NCBI RefSeq assembly: GCF_910589235.1
Contig: NC_060955.1
Coordinates: forward strand, 10,002,837 to 10,066,836
Length of the DNA: 64,000 nt
From: Vespa crabro
Taxonomy: Eukaryota; Arthropoda; Insecta; Hymenoptera; Vespidae
Reading direction: 5' to 3'
A program made the translations under genes and the position numbers. The notes beneath the pieces are model-generated. The model ran no database searches, was not told the origin of the DNA, and saw nothing but the letters and a program-made list of their open reading frames with translations. Numbering within the stretch: the stretch's first letter is position 1; each line of letters opens with the position of its first letter. Below, in pieces: positions 15,358 to 29,368 of this stretch.

Positions 15358-16135
15358 AATCGTATATACGATGCGAAACAATGTTAAAACTTCGATTCTA
15401 ATATAATTGATGTTTGATCTTATGAAATGCAATGTTCTGCATCGATTGGTAACATTTTTCAAACTGTGGCGCAAGTATTACAAAAGTTTTCACGAATTTA
15501 ACTTCGCGTATAGCGAAATTCGCGTATGTCGATTAAGTTTTTCGATAAAAATCATATGAAAACGACTATTTAAACATAGCAAAAACGTTATTTTCTTGTT
15601 ATATTCTTTATTCTTCATCGATAGAATATAAAATCAATGAAATTGGACGAGATATCAACTTTTCCTTTTTCGACGATACGCGTATATGAGCGAAAAATCT
15701 CATATACGAACGGAACAATGTTAAAACTTCGATTCCAATATAAAATAGATGTTTGATCTTATGAAATGCAATGTTCTGCATCGATTGGTAACATTTTTCA
15801 AACTTTGGCGCAAGTATTACTAAAGATTTCACGAAATTAACTTCGCGTATAGCGAAATTCGCGTATGTCGATTAAGTTTTCGATAAAAATCATATGAAAA
15901 CGCCTATTTAAACATAGCAAACACGTTATATTCTTGTTATATTCTTTATTCTGCATCGATAGAATATAAAATCAATGAAATTGAACGAGATTTCAACTTT
16001 TCGTTTTTCGACGATACGCGTATATGAGCGAAATATCGTATATACGATGCGATACAATGTTAAAACTTCGATTCGAATATAAAATAGATGTTTGATCTTA
16101 CGAAATGCAATGTTCTGCATCGATTGGTAACATTT
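15358..16135. repeat. 0.78-kb block, left copy of an eleven-unit-offset duplication
   Basis: This matches 19089-19866 at offset 3731. Shared rare variants: CTAATATAATTGATG (near 15397), AATTGGACGAG, TTTTCCTTTTTCG, GAACGGAACAATG, GATTCGAATATAAAATAG and CTTACGAAATGC. The copies part at TTTTTCAAACTGTGGCGC (left) versus TTCTCAAACTGTGGCTC (right). Confidence 0.85.
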
Positions 16136-19088
16136 TTCAAACTGTGGCGCAAGTATTACAAAAGTTTTCACGAATTTAACTTCGCGTATAGCGAAATTCG
16201 CGTATGTCGATTAAGTTTTTCGATAAAAAGCATATGAAAACGACTATTTAAACATAGCAAAAACGTTATTTTCTTGTTATATTCTTTATTCTTCATCGAT
16301 AGAATATAAAATCAATGAAATCGAACGAGATATCAACTTTTCGTTTTTCGACGATACGCGAATATGAGCGAAAAATCTCATATACGAACGAAACAATGTT
16401 AAAACTTCGATTCCAATATAAAATAGATGTTTGATCTTATGAAATGCAATGTTCTGCATCGATTGGTAACATTTTTCAAACTGTGGCGCAAGTATTACTA
16501 AAGATTTCACGAAATTAACTTCGCGTATAGCGAAATTCGCGTATGTCGATTAAGTTTTTCGATAAAAATCATATGAAAACGCCTATTTAAACATAGCAAA
16601 CAAGTTATATTCTTGTTATATTCTTTATTCTGCATCGTTAGAATATAAAATCAATGAAATTGAACGAGATTTCAACTTTTCGTTTTTCTACAATACGCGT
16701 ATATGAGCGAAAAATCGTATATTCGATGCGAAACAATGTTAAAACTTTGATTCCAATATAAAATAGATGTTTGATCTTATGAAATGCAATGTTCTGCATC
16801 GATTGGTAACATTTTTCAAACTGTGGCGCAAGTATTACAAATGATTTCACGAATTTAACTTCGCGTATAGCGAAATCCGCGTATGTCGATTAAGTTTTTC
16901 GATAAAAATCATATGAAAACGACTATTTAAACATAGCAAAAACGTTATTTTCTTGTTATATTCTTTATTCTTCATCGATAGAATATAAAATCAATGAAAT
17001 TGAACGAGATATCAACTTTTCGTTTTTCGACGATACGCGAATATGAGCGAAAAATCTCATATACGAAAGAAACAATGTTAAACCTTCGATTCCAATATAA
17101 AATAGATGTTTGATCTTATGAAATGCAATGTTCTGCATCGATTGGTAACATTTTTCAAACTGTGGCGCAAGTATTACAAAAGTTTTCACGAATTTAACTT
17201 CGCGTATAGCGAAATTCGCGTATGTCGATTAAGTTTTTCGATAAAAATCATATGAAAACAACTATTTAAACATAGCAAAAACGTTATTTTCTTGTTATAT
17301 TCTTTATTCTTCATCGATAGAATATAAAATCAATGAAATTGAACGAGATATCAACTTTTCGTTTTTCGACGATACGCGAATATGAGCAATAAATCTCATA
17401 TACGAACGAAACAATGTTAAAACTTCGATTCCAATATAAAATAGATGTTTGATCTTATGAAATGCAATGTTCTGCATCGATTGGTAACATTTTTCAAACT
17501 GTGGCGCAAGTATTACTAAAAATTTCACGAAATTAACTTCGCGTATAGCGAAATTCGCGTATGTCGATTAAGTTTTTCGATAAAAATCATATAAAAACGC
17601 CTATTTAAACATAGCAAACACGTTATATTCTTGTTATATTCTTTATTCTGCGTCGATAGAATATAAAATCAATGAAATTGAACGAGATTTCAACTTTTCG
17701 TTTTTCGACGATACGCGTATATGAGCGAAAAATCGTATATACGATGCGAAACAATGTTAAAACTTCGATTCCAATATAAAATAGATGTTTGATCTTATGA
17801 AATGCAATGTTCTGCATCGATTGGTAACATTTTTCAAACTGTGGCGCAAGTATTACTAAAGATTTCACGAAATTAACTTCGCGTATAGCGAAATTCGCGT
17901 ATGTCGATTAAGTTTTTCGTTAAAAATCAAAAGAAAACGACTATTTAAACATAGCAAAAACGTTATTTTCTTGTTATATTCTTTATTCTGCTTCGATAGA
18001 ATATAAAATCAATGAAATTGAACGAGATATCAACTTTTCGTTTTTCGACGATACGCGTATATGAGCGAAAAATCACATATACGAACGAAACAATGTTAAA
18101 ACTTCGATTCCAATATAAAATAGATGTTTGATGTTATGAAATGCAATGTTCTGCATCGATTGGTAACATTTTTCAAACTGTGGCTAAAGTATTACTAAAG
18201 ATTTCACGAAATTAACTTCGCGTATAGCGAAATTCGCGTATGTCGATTAAGTTTTTCGATAAAAATCATATGAAAACGCCTATTTAAACATAGCAAACAC
18301 GTTATATTCTTGTTATATTCTTTATTATACATCGATAGAATATAAAATCAATGAAATTGAACGAGATTTCAACTTTTCGTTTTTCGACGATACGCGTATA
18401 TGAGCGAAAAATCGTATATACGATGCGAAACAATGTTAAAACTTCGATTCCAATATAAAATAGATGTTTGATCTTATGAAATGCAATGTTCTGCATCGAT
18501 TGGTAACATTTCTCAAACTGTGGCTCAAGTATTACTAAAGAGTTCACAAATTTAACTTCGCATATAGCGAAATTCGCGTATGTCGATTACGTTTTTCGAT
18601 AAAAATCATATGAAAACGACTATTTAAACATAGCAAAAACGTTATTTTCTTGTTATATTCTTTATTCTTCATCGATAGAATATAATATCAATGAAATTGA
18701 TCGAGATTTCAACTTTTCGTTTTTCGACGATACGCGTATATGAGCGAAAAATCTCATATACGAACGAAACAATGTTAAAACTTCGATTCCAATATAAAAT
18801 AGATGTTTGATCTTATGAATTGCAATGTTCTGCCTCGATTGGTAACATTTTTCAAACTGTGGCGCAAGTATTACTAAAGATTTCACGAAATTAACTTCGC
18901 GTATAGCGAAATTCGCGTATGTCGATTAAGTTTTTCGATAAAAATCATATAAAAACGCCTATTTAAACATAGCAAACACGTTATATTCTTGTTATATTCT
19001 TTATTCTGCGTCGATAGAATATAAAATCAATGAAATTGAACGAGATTTCAACTTTTCGTTTTTCTACGATACGCGTATATGAGTGAAA
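16136..19088. repeat. Mostly alternating A/B units
   Basis: Class order from the unit near 16.27 kb is B A B B A B A B, ending in the left part of the hybrid unit at 18992. Private changes include GTTAAACCTTCG near 17080, AGCAATAAATC near 17386 and GTTAAAAATCAAAAG near 17920. No long recent duplication within the stretch was seen, except that about 18810-19110 matches 9990-10290 (offset 8820). Confidence 0.7.
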
Positions 19089-19329
19089 AATCGTATATAC
19101 GATGCGAAACAATGTTAAAACTTCGATTCTAATATAATTGATGTTTGATCTTATGAAATGCAATGTTCTGCATCGATTGGTAACATTTTTCAAACTGTGG
19201 CGCAAGTATTACAAAAGTTTTCACGAATTTAACTTCGCGTATAGCGAAATTCGCGTATGTCGATTAAGTTTTTCGATAAAAATCATATGAAAACGACTAT
19301 TTAAACATAGCAAAAACGTTATTTTCTTG
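18992..19329. repeat. Hybrid monomer (recombination product)
   Basis: The left part (TGCGTCGATAG, TTTTTCTACG, ATGAGTGAAAAATCG) matches the unit at about 10170-10290. The right part (CTAATATAATTGATG onward) matches the unit at 15277-15600. The switch lies between about 19089 and 19120, where both sources are identical. Confidence 0.8.
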
Positions 19330-19866
19330 TTATATTCTTTATTCTTCATCGATAGAATATAAAATCAATGAAATTGGACGAGATATCAACTTTTCCTTTT
19401 TCGACGATACGCGTATATGAGCGAAAAATCTCATATACGAACGGAACAATGTTAAAACTTCGATTCCAATATAAAATAGATGTTTGATCTTATGAAATGC
19501 AATGTTCTGCATCGATTGGTAACATTTTTCAAACTTTGGCGCAAGTATTACTAAAGATTTCACGAAATTAACTTCGCGTATAGCGAAATTCGCGTATGTC
19601 GATTAAGTTTTCGATAAAAATCATATGAAAACGCCTATTTAAACATAGCAAACACGTTATATTCTTGTTATATTCTTTATTCTGCATCGATAGAATATAA
19701 AATCAATGAAATTGAACGAGATTTCAACTTTTCGTTTTTCGACGATACGCGTATATGAGCGAAATATCGTATATACGATGCGATACAATGTTAAAACTTC
19801 GATTCGAATATAAAATAGATGTTTGATCTTACGAAATGCAATGTTCTGCATCGATTGGTAACATTT
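19089..19866. repeat. 0.78-kb block, right copy
   Basis: This is the copy of 15358-16135, beginning inside the hybrid unit at 18992. Confidence 0.85.
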
Positions 19867-22800
19867 CTCAAACTGTGGCTCAAGTATTACTAAAGATTTC
19901 ACAAATTTAACTTCGCATATAGCGAAATTCGCGTATGTCGATTACGTTTTTCGATAAAAATCATATGAAAACGACTATTTAAACATAGCAAAAACGTTAT
20001 TTTCTTGTTATATTCTTTATTCTTCATCGTTAGAATATAAAATCAATGAAATTGAACGAGATTTCAACTTTTCGTTTTTCGACGATACGCGTATATGAGC
20101 GAAAAATCGTATATACGATGAGAAACAATGTTAAAACTTTGATTCCAATATAAAATAGATGTTTGATCTTAAGAAATGCAATGTTCTGCATCGATTGGTA
20201 ACATTTTTCAAACTTTGGCGCAAGTATTACTAAAGATTTCACGAAATTAACTTCGCGTATAGCGAAATTCGCGTATGTCGATTAAGTTTTCGATAAAAAT
20301 CATATGATAACGCCTATTTAAACATAGCAAACACGTTATATTCTTCTTATAATCTTTATTCTGCATCGTTAGAATATAAAATCAATGAAATTGAACGAGA
20401 TTTCAACTTTTCGTTTTTCTACGATACCCGTATATGAGCGAAAAATCGTATATACGATGCGAAACAATGTTAAAAGTTTGATTCCAATATAAAATAGATG
20501 TTTGATCATATGAAATGCAATGTTCTGCATCGATTGGTAACATTTTTCAAACTGTGGCGCAAGTATTACAAAAGATTTCACGAATTTAACTTCGCGTATT
20601 GCGAAATTCGCGTATGTCGATTAAGTTTTTCGATAAAAATCATATGAAAACGACTATTTAAACATAGCAAAAACGTTATTTTCTTGTTATATTCTTTATT
20701 CTTCATCGATAGAATATAAAATCAATGAAATTGAACGAGATATCAACTTTTCGTTTTTCGACGATTCGCGAATATGAGCGAAAAATCTCATATACGAACG
20801 AAACAATGTTAAAACTTCGATTCCAATATAAAATAGATGTTTGATCTTATGAAATGCAATGTTCTGCATCGATTGCTAACATTTTTCAAACTGTGGCGCA
20901 AGTATTACTAAAGATTTCACGAAATTAACTTCGCGTATAGCGAAATTCGCGTATGTCGATTAAGTTTTTCGATAAAAATCATATGAAAACGCCTATTTAA
21001 ACATAGCAAACACGTTATATTCTTGTTATATTCTTTATTCTGCGTCGAAAGAATATAAAATCAATGAAATTGAACGAGATTTCAACTTTTCGTTTTTCGA
21101 CGATACGCGTATATGAGCGAAAAATAATATATACGATGCGAAACAATGTTAAAACTTCGATTCCAATATAAAATAGATGTTTGATCTTATGAAATGCAAT
21201 GTTCTGCATCGATTGGTAACATTTCTCAAACTGTGGCTCAAGTATTACTAAAGATTTAACAAATTTAACTTCGCATATAGCGAAATTCGCGTATGTCGAT
21301 TACGTTTTTCGATAAAAATCATATGAAAACGACTATTTAAACATAGCAAAAACGTTATTTTCTTGTTATATTCTTTATTCTTCATCGATAGAATATAAAA
21401 TCAATGAAATTGAACGAGATATCAACTTTTCGTTTTTCTACGATACGCGTATATGAGCGAAAAATCGTATATACGATGCGAAACAATGTTAAAAGTTTGA
21501 TTCCAATATAAAATAGATGTTTGATCTTATGAAATGCAATGTTCTGCATCGATTGGTAACATTTTTCAAACTGTGGCGCAAGTATTACAAAAGATTTCAC
21601 GAATTTAACTTCGCGTATTGCGAAATTCGCGTATGTCGATTAAGTTTTTCGATAAAAATCATATGAAAACGACTATTTAAACATAGCAAAAACGTTATTT
21701 TCTTGTTATATTCTTTATTCTTCATCGATAGAATATAAAATCAATGAAATTGAACGAGATATCAACTTTTCGTTTTTCGACGATTCGCGAATATGAGCGA
21801 AAAATCTCATATACGAACGAAACAATGTTAAAACTTCGATTCCAATATAAAATAGATGTTTGATCTTATGAAATGCAATGTTCTGCATCGATTGCTAACA
21901 TTTTTCAAACTGTGGCGCAAGTATTACTAAAGATTTCACGAAATTAACTTCGCGTATAGCGAAATTCGCGTATGTCGATTAAGTTTTTCGATAAAAATCA
22001 TATGAAAACGCCTATTTAAACATAGCAAACACGTTATATTCTTGTTATATTCTTTATTCTGCGTCGATAGAATATAAAATCAATGAAATTGAACGAGATT
22101 TCAACTTTTCGTTTTTCGACGATACGCGTATATGAGCGAAAAATAGTATATACGATGCGAAACAATGTTAAAACTTCGATTCCAATATAAAATAGATGTT
22201 TGATCTTATGAAATGCAATGTTCTGCATCGATTGGTAACATTTTTCAAACTGTGGCGCAAGTATTACTAAAGATTTCACGAAATTAACTTCGCGTATAGC
22301 GATATTCGCGCATGTCGATTAAGTTTTTCGATAAAAATCATATGAAAACGACTTTTTAATCATAGCAAAAACGTTATATTCTTGTTATATTCTTTATTCT
22401 TCATCGATGGAATATAAAATCAATGAAATTGAACGAGATTTCAACTTTTCGTTTTTCGACGATACGCGTATATGAGCGAAAAATCGTATATACGATGCGA
22501 AACAATGATAAAACTTCGATTCCAATATAAAATAGATGTTTGATCTTATGAAATGCAATGTTCTGCATCGATTGGTAACATTTTTCAAACTGTGGCGCAA
22601 GTATTACTAAAGATTTCACTAAATTAACTTCGCGTATAGCGAAATTCGCGTATGTCGATTAAGTTTTTCGATAAAAATCATATGAAAACGCCTATTTAAA
22701 CATAGCAAACACGTTATATTCTTGTTATATTCTTTATTCTTCATCGATAGAATATAAAATCAATGAAATTGAACGAGATTTCAAATTTCGTTTTTCGACG

Positions 22801-24774
22801 ATACGCGTATATGAGCGAAAAATCGTATATACGATGCGAAACAATGTTAAAACTTAGATTCCAATATAAAATAGATGTTTGATCTTATGAAATGCAATGT
22901 TCTGCATCGATTGGTAACATTTTTCAAACTGTGGCGCAAGTATTACTAAAGATTTCACGAAATTAACTTCGCGTATAGCGATATTCGCGCATGTCGATTA
23001 AGTTTTTCGATAAAAATCATATGAAAACGACTATTTAAACATAGCAAAAACGTTATTTTCTTGTTATATTCTTTATTCTTCATCGATAGAATATAAAATC
23101 AATGAATTGAACGAGATATCAACTTTTCGTTTTTCGACGATACGCGAATATGAGCGTAAAATCTCATATAAGAACGAAACATTGTTAAAACTTCGATTCC
23201 AATATAAAATAGATGTTTGATCATATGAAATGCAATGTTCTGCATCGATTGGTAACATTTTTCAAACTGTGGCGCAAGTATTACTAAAGATTTCACGAAA
23301 TTAACTTCGCGTATAGCGAAATTCGCGTATGCCGATTACGTTTTTCGATAAATATCATATGAAAACTACTATTTAAACATAGTAAAAACGTTATATTCTT
23401 GTTATATTCTTTATTCTGCATCGATAGAATAAAAAATCAATGAAATTGAACGAGATTTCAACTTTTCGTTTTTCGACGATACGCGTATATGAGCGAAAAA
23501 TCGTATATACGATGGGAAACAATGTTAAAACTTAGATTCCAATATAAAATAGATGTTTGATCTTATGAAATGCAATGTTCTGCATCGATTGGTAACATTT
23601 CTCAAACTGTGGCTCAAGTATTACTAAAGATTTCACAAATTTAACTTCGCATATAGCGAAATTCGCGTATGTCGATTACGTTTTTCGATAAAAATCATAT
23701 GAAAACGACTATTTAAACATAGCAAAAACGTTATTTTCTTGTTATATTCTTTATTCTTCATCGTTAGAATATAAAATCAATGAAATTGAACGAGATTTCA
23801 ACTTTTCGTTTTTCGACGATACGCGTATATGAGCGAAAAATCGTATATACGATGAGAAACAATGTTAAAACTTTGATTCCAATATAAAATAGATGTTTGA
23901 TCTTAAGAAATGCAATGTTCTGCATCGATTGGTAACATTTTTCAAACTTTGGCGCAAGTATTACTAAAGATTTCACGAAATTAACTTCGCGTATAGCGAA
24001 ATTCGCGTATGTCGATTAAGTTTTCGATAAAAATCATATGATAACGCCTATTTAAACATAGCAAACACGTTATATTCTTCTTATATTCTTTATTCTGCAT
24101 CGTTAGAATATAAAATCAATGAAATTGAACGAGATTTCAACTTTTCGTTTTTCTACGATACCCGTATATGAGCGAAAAATCGTATATACGATGCGAAACA
24201 ATGTTAAAAGTTTGATTCCAATATAAAATAGATGTTTGATCATATGAAATGCAATGTTCTGCATCGATTGGTAACATTTTTCAAACTGTGGCGCAAGTAT
24301 TACAAAAGATTTCACGAATTTAACTTCGCGTATTGCGAAATTCGCGTATGTCGATTAAGTTTTTCGATAAAAATCATATGAAAACGACTATTTAAACATA
24401 GCAAAAACGTTATTTTCTTGTTATATTCTTTATTCTTCATCGATAGAATATAAAATCAATGAAATTGAACGAGATATCAACTTTTCGTTTTTCGACGATT
24501 CGCGAATATGAGCGAAAAATCTCATATACGAACGAAACAATGTTAAAACTTCGATTCCAATATAAAATAGATGTTTGATCTTATGAAATGCAATGTTCTG
24601 CATCGATTGCTAACATTTTTCAAACTGTGGCGCAAGTATTACTAAAGATTTCACGAAATTAACTTCGCGTATAGCGAAATTCGCGTATGTCGATTAAGTT
24701 TTTCGATAAAAATCATATGAAAACGCCTATTTAAACATAGCAAACACGTTATATTCTTGTTATATTCTTTATTC
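19861..24774. repeat. Nested higher-order copies, offset 3734
   Basis: About 19861-21040 matches 23595-24774 at offset 3734. Shared rare variants: GATCTTAAGAAATG, CATATGATAACG, TTCTTCTTATA, ACGATACCCGTATATG, AAAAGTTTGATTCC, GATTCGCGAATATG and ATCGATTGCTAAC. The block is rich in class A, with runs of three A units between single B units. Confidence 0.8.
22992..23800. repeat. Distant copy of the 10440-11249 block
   Basis: It carries the same set of rare variants as 10440-11249. It sits inside the nested copies at 20-29 kb and supplies the left part of the hybrid unit at 25779-26116. Confidence 0.85.
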
Positions 24775-25778
24775 TGCGTCGATAGAATATAAAATCAATG
24801 AAATTGAACGAGATTTCAACTTTTCGTTTTTCGACGATACGCGTATATGAGCGAAAAATAGTATATACGATGCGAAACAATGTTAAAACTTCGATTCCAA
24901 TATAAAATAGATGTTTGATCTTATGAAATGCAATGTTCTGCATCGATTGGTAACATTTTTCAAACTGTGGCGCAAGTATTACTAAAGATTTCACGAAATT
25001 AACTTCGCGTATAGCGATATTCGCGCATGTCGATTAAGTTTTTCGATAAAAATCATATGAAAACGCCTATTTAATCATAGCAAACACGTTATATTCTTGT
25101 TATATTCTTTATTCTTCATCGATGGAATATAAAATCAATGAAATTGAACGAGATTTCAACTTTTCGTTTTTCGACGATACGCGTATATGAGCGAAAAATC
25201 GTATATACGATGCGAAACAATGATAAAACTTCGATTCCAATATAAAATAGATGTTTGATCTTATGAAATGCAATGTTCTGCATCGATTGGTAACATTTTT
25301 CAAACTGTGGCGCAAGTATTACTAAAGATTTCACTAAATTAACTTCGCGTATAGCGAAATTCGCGTATGTCGATTAAGTTTTTCGATAAAAATCATATGA
25401 AAACGCCTATTTAAACATAGCAAACACGTTATATTCTTGTTATATTCTTTATTCTTCATCGATAGAATATAAAATCAATGAAATTGAACGAGATTTCAAA
25501 TTTCGTTTTTCGACGATACGCGTATATGAGCGAAAAATCGTATATACGATGCGAAACAATGTTAAAACTTAGATTCCAATATAAAATAGATGTTTGATCT
25601 TATGAAATGCAATGTTCTGCATCGATTGGTAACATTTTTCAAACTGTGGCGCAAGTATTACTAAAGATTTCACGAAATTAACTTCGCGTATAGCGATATT
25701 CGCGCATGTCGATTAAGTTTTTCGATAAAAATCATATGAAAACGACTATTTAAACATAGCAAAAACGTTATTTTCTTG

Positions 25779-26116
25779 TTATATTCTTTATTCTTCATCG
25801 ATAGAATATAAAATCAATGAAATTGAACGAGATATCAACTTTTCGTTTTTCGACGATACGCGAATATGAGCGTAAAATCTCATATAAGAACGAAACATTG
25901 TTAAAACTTCGATTCCAATATAAAATAGATGTTTGATCTTAAGAAATGCAATGTTCTGCATCGATTGGTAACATTTTTCAAACTTTGGCGCAAGTATTAC
26001 TAAAGATTTCACGAAATTAACTTCGCGTATAGCGAAATTCGCGTATGTCGATTAAGTTTTCGATAAAAATCATATGATAACGCCTATTTAAACATAGCAA
26101 ACACGTTATATTCTTC
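25779..26116. repeat. Hybrid monomer marking loss of two units
   Basis: The left part (GAGCGTAAAATC, CATATAAGAACG, AACATTGTTAAAAC, CTTCGATTCC) equals the unit near 23.08-23.40 kb. The right part (GATCTTAAGAAATG, CAAACTTTGGCGC) equals the unit near 23.75-24.08 kb. The breakpoint lies between about 25911 and 25937. Compared with the copy to its left, the repeat is two units shorter, as expected from one unequal exchange. Confidence 0.85.
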
Positions 26117-28080
26117 TTATATTCTTTATTCTGCATCGTTAGAATATAAAATCAATGAAATTGAACGAGATTTCAACTTTTCGTTTTTCTACGATACCCG
26201 TATATGAGCGAAAAATCGTATATACGATGCGAAACAATGTTAAAAGTTTGATTCCAATATAAAATAGATGTTTGATCATATGAAATGCAATGTTCTGCAT
26301 CGATTGGTAACATTTTTCAAACTGTGGCGCAAGTATTACAAAAGATTTCACGAATTTAACTTCGCGTATTGCGAAATTCGCGTATGTCGATTAAGTTTTT
26401 CGATAAAAATCATATGAAAACGACTATTTAAACATAGCAAAAACGTTATTTTCTTGTTATATTCTTTATTCTTCATCGATAGAATATAAAATCAATGAAA
26501 TTGAACGAGATATCAACTTTTCGTTTTTCTCGATTCGCGAATATGAGCGAAAAATCTCATATACGAACGAAACAATGTTAAAACTTCGATTCCAATATAA
26601 AATAGATGTTTGATCTTATGAAATGCAATGTTCTGCATCGATTGCTAACATTTTTCAAACTGTGGCGCAAGTATTACTAAAGATTTCACGAAATTAACTT
26701 CGCGTATAGCGAAATTCGCGTATGTCGATTAAGTTTTTCGATAAAAATCATATGAAAACGCCTATTTAAACATAGCAAACACGTTATATTCTTGTTATAT
26801 TCTTTATTCTGCGTCGAAAGAATATAAAATCAATGAAATTGAACGAGATTTCAACTTTTCGTTTTTCGACGATACGCGTATATGAGCGAAAAATAATATA
26901 TACGATGCGAAACAATGTTAAAACTTCGATTCCAATATAAAATAGATGTTTGATCTTATGAAATGCAATGTTCTGCATCGATTGGTAACATTTCTCAAAC
27001 TGTGGCTCAAGTATTACTAAAGATTTCACAAATTTAACTTCGCATATAGCGAAATTCGCGTATGTCGATTACGTTTTTCGATAAAAATCATATGAAAACG
27101 ACTATTTAAACATAGCAAAAACGTTATTTTCTTGTTATATTCTTTATTCTTCATCGATAGAATATAAAATCAATGAAATTGAACGAGATATCAACTTTTC
27201 GTTTTTCTACGATACGCGTATATGAGCGAAAAATCGTATATACGATGCGAAACAATGTTAAAAGTTTGATTCCAATATAAAATAGATGTTTGATCTTATG
27301 AAATGCAATGTTCTGCATCGATTGGTAACATTTTTCAAACTGTGGCGCAAGTATTACAAAAGATTTCACGAATTTAACTTCGCGTATTGCGAAATTCGCG
27401 TATGTCGATTAAGTTTTTCGATAAAAATCATATGAAAACGACTATTTAAACATAGCAAAAACGTTATTTTCTTGTTATATTCTTTATTCTTCATCGATAG
27501 AATATAAAATCAATGAAATTGAACGAGATATCAACTTTTCGTTTTTCGACGATTCGCGAATATGAGCGAAAAATCTCATATACGAACGAAACAATGTTAA
27601 AACTTCGATTCCAATATAAAATAGATGTTTGATCTTATGAAATGCAATGTTCTGCATCGATTGCTAACATTTTTCAAACTGTGGCGCAAGTATTACTAAA
27701 GATTTCACGAAATTAACTTCGCGTATAGCGAAATTCGCGTATGTCGATTAAGTTTTTCGATAAAAATCATATGAAAACGCCTATTTAAACATAGCAAACA
27801 CGTTATATTCTTGTTATATTCTTTATTCTGCGTCGATAGAATATAAAATCAATGAAATTGAACGAGATTTCAACTTTTCGTTTTTCGACGATACGCGTAT
27901 ATGAGCGAAAAATAGTATATACGATGCGAAACAATGTTAAAACTTCGATTCCAATATAAAATAGATGTTTGATCTTATGAAATGCAATGTTCTGCATCGA
28001 TTGGTAACATTTTTCAAACTGTGGCGCAAGTATTACTAAAGATTTCACGAAATTAACTTCGCGTATAGCGATATTCGCGC

Positions 28081-29368
28081 ATGTCGATTAAGTTTTTCGA
28101 TAAAAATCATATGAAAACGCCTATTTAATCATAGCAAACACGTTATATTCTTGTTATATTCTTTATTCTTCATCGATGGAATATAAAATCAATGAAATTG
28201 AACGAGATTTCAACTTTTCGTTTTTCGACGATACGCGTATATGAGCGAAAAATCGTATATACGATGCGAAACAATGATAAAACTTCGATTCCAATATAAA
28301 ATAGATGTTTGATCTTATGAAATGCAATGTTCTGCATCGATTGGTAACATTTTTCAAACTGTGGCGCAAGTATTACTAAAGATTTCACTAAATTAACTTC
28401 GCGTATAGCGAAATTCGCGTATGTCGATTAAGTTTTTCGATAAAAATCATATGAAAACGCCTATTTAAACATAGCAAACACGTTATATTCTTGTTATATT
28501 CTTTATTCTTCATCGATAGAATATAAAATCAATGAAATTGAACGAGATTTCAAATTTCGTTTTTCGACGATACGCGTATATGAGCGAAAAATCGTATATA
28601 CGATGCGAAACAATGTTAAAACTTAGATTCCAATATAAAATAGATGTTTGATCTTATGAAATGCAATGTTCTGCATCGATTGGTAACATTTTTCAAACTG
28701 TGGCGCAAGTATTACTAAAGATTTCACGAAATTAACTTCGCGTATAGCGATATTCGCGCATGTCGATTAAGTTTTTCGATAAAAATCATATGAAAACGCC
28801 TATTTAATCATAGCAAACACGTTATATTCTTGTTATATTCTTTATTCTTCATCGATGGAATATAAAATCAATGAAATTGAACGAGATTTCAACTTTTCGT
28901 TTTTCGACGACACGCGTATATGAGCGAAAAATAGTATATACGATGCGAAACAATGTTAAAACTTCGATTCCAATATAAAATAGATGTTTGATCTTATGAA
29001 ATGCAATGTTCTGCATCGATTGGTAACATTTTTCAAACTGTGGCGCAAGTATTACAAAAGATTTCACGAAATTAACTTCGCGTATAGCGAAATTCGCGTA
29101 TGTCGATTAAGTTTTTCGATAAAAATCATATGAAAACGCCTATTTAAACATAGCAAACACGTTATATTCTTGTTATATTCTTTATTCTTCATCGATAGAA
29201 TATAAAATCAATGAAATTGAACGAGATTTCAACTTTTCGTTTTTCGACGATACGCGTATATGAGCGAAAAATCGTATATACGATGCGAAACAATGTTAAA
29301 ACTTAGATTCCAATATAAAATAGATGTTTGATCTTATGAAATGCAATGTTCTGCATCGATTGGTAACA
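28081..29368. repeat. Run of class A and A' units
   Basis: The units near 28.14, 28.49, 28.83 and 29.17 kb are all class A or A'. The third has the private GACGACACGCG and repeats the ATCGATGGAATA marker. No B unit occurs in about 1.3 kb. Confidence 0.7.

Larger units (their letters stand above)
20000..28080. repeat. Nested higher-order copies, offset 5769/5770
   Basis: About 20160-22300 matches about 25930-28080, seventeen units away. The offset drops from 5770 to 5769 because of a private 1-base loss near 26530 (TTTTTCTCGATTCG). The units starting near 22.03, 24.75 and 27.80 kb, with the two or three units after each, are a third set of copies (offsets 2715 and 3054). They share AATAGTATATACG, GCGATATTCGCGCATG, ATCGATGGAATA, AATGATAAAAC and the short CAAATTTCG form. 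Confidence 0.8.
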
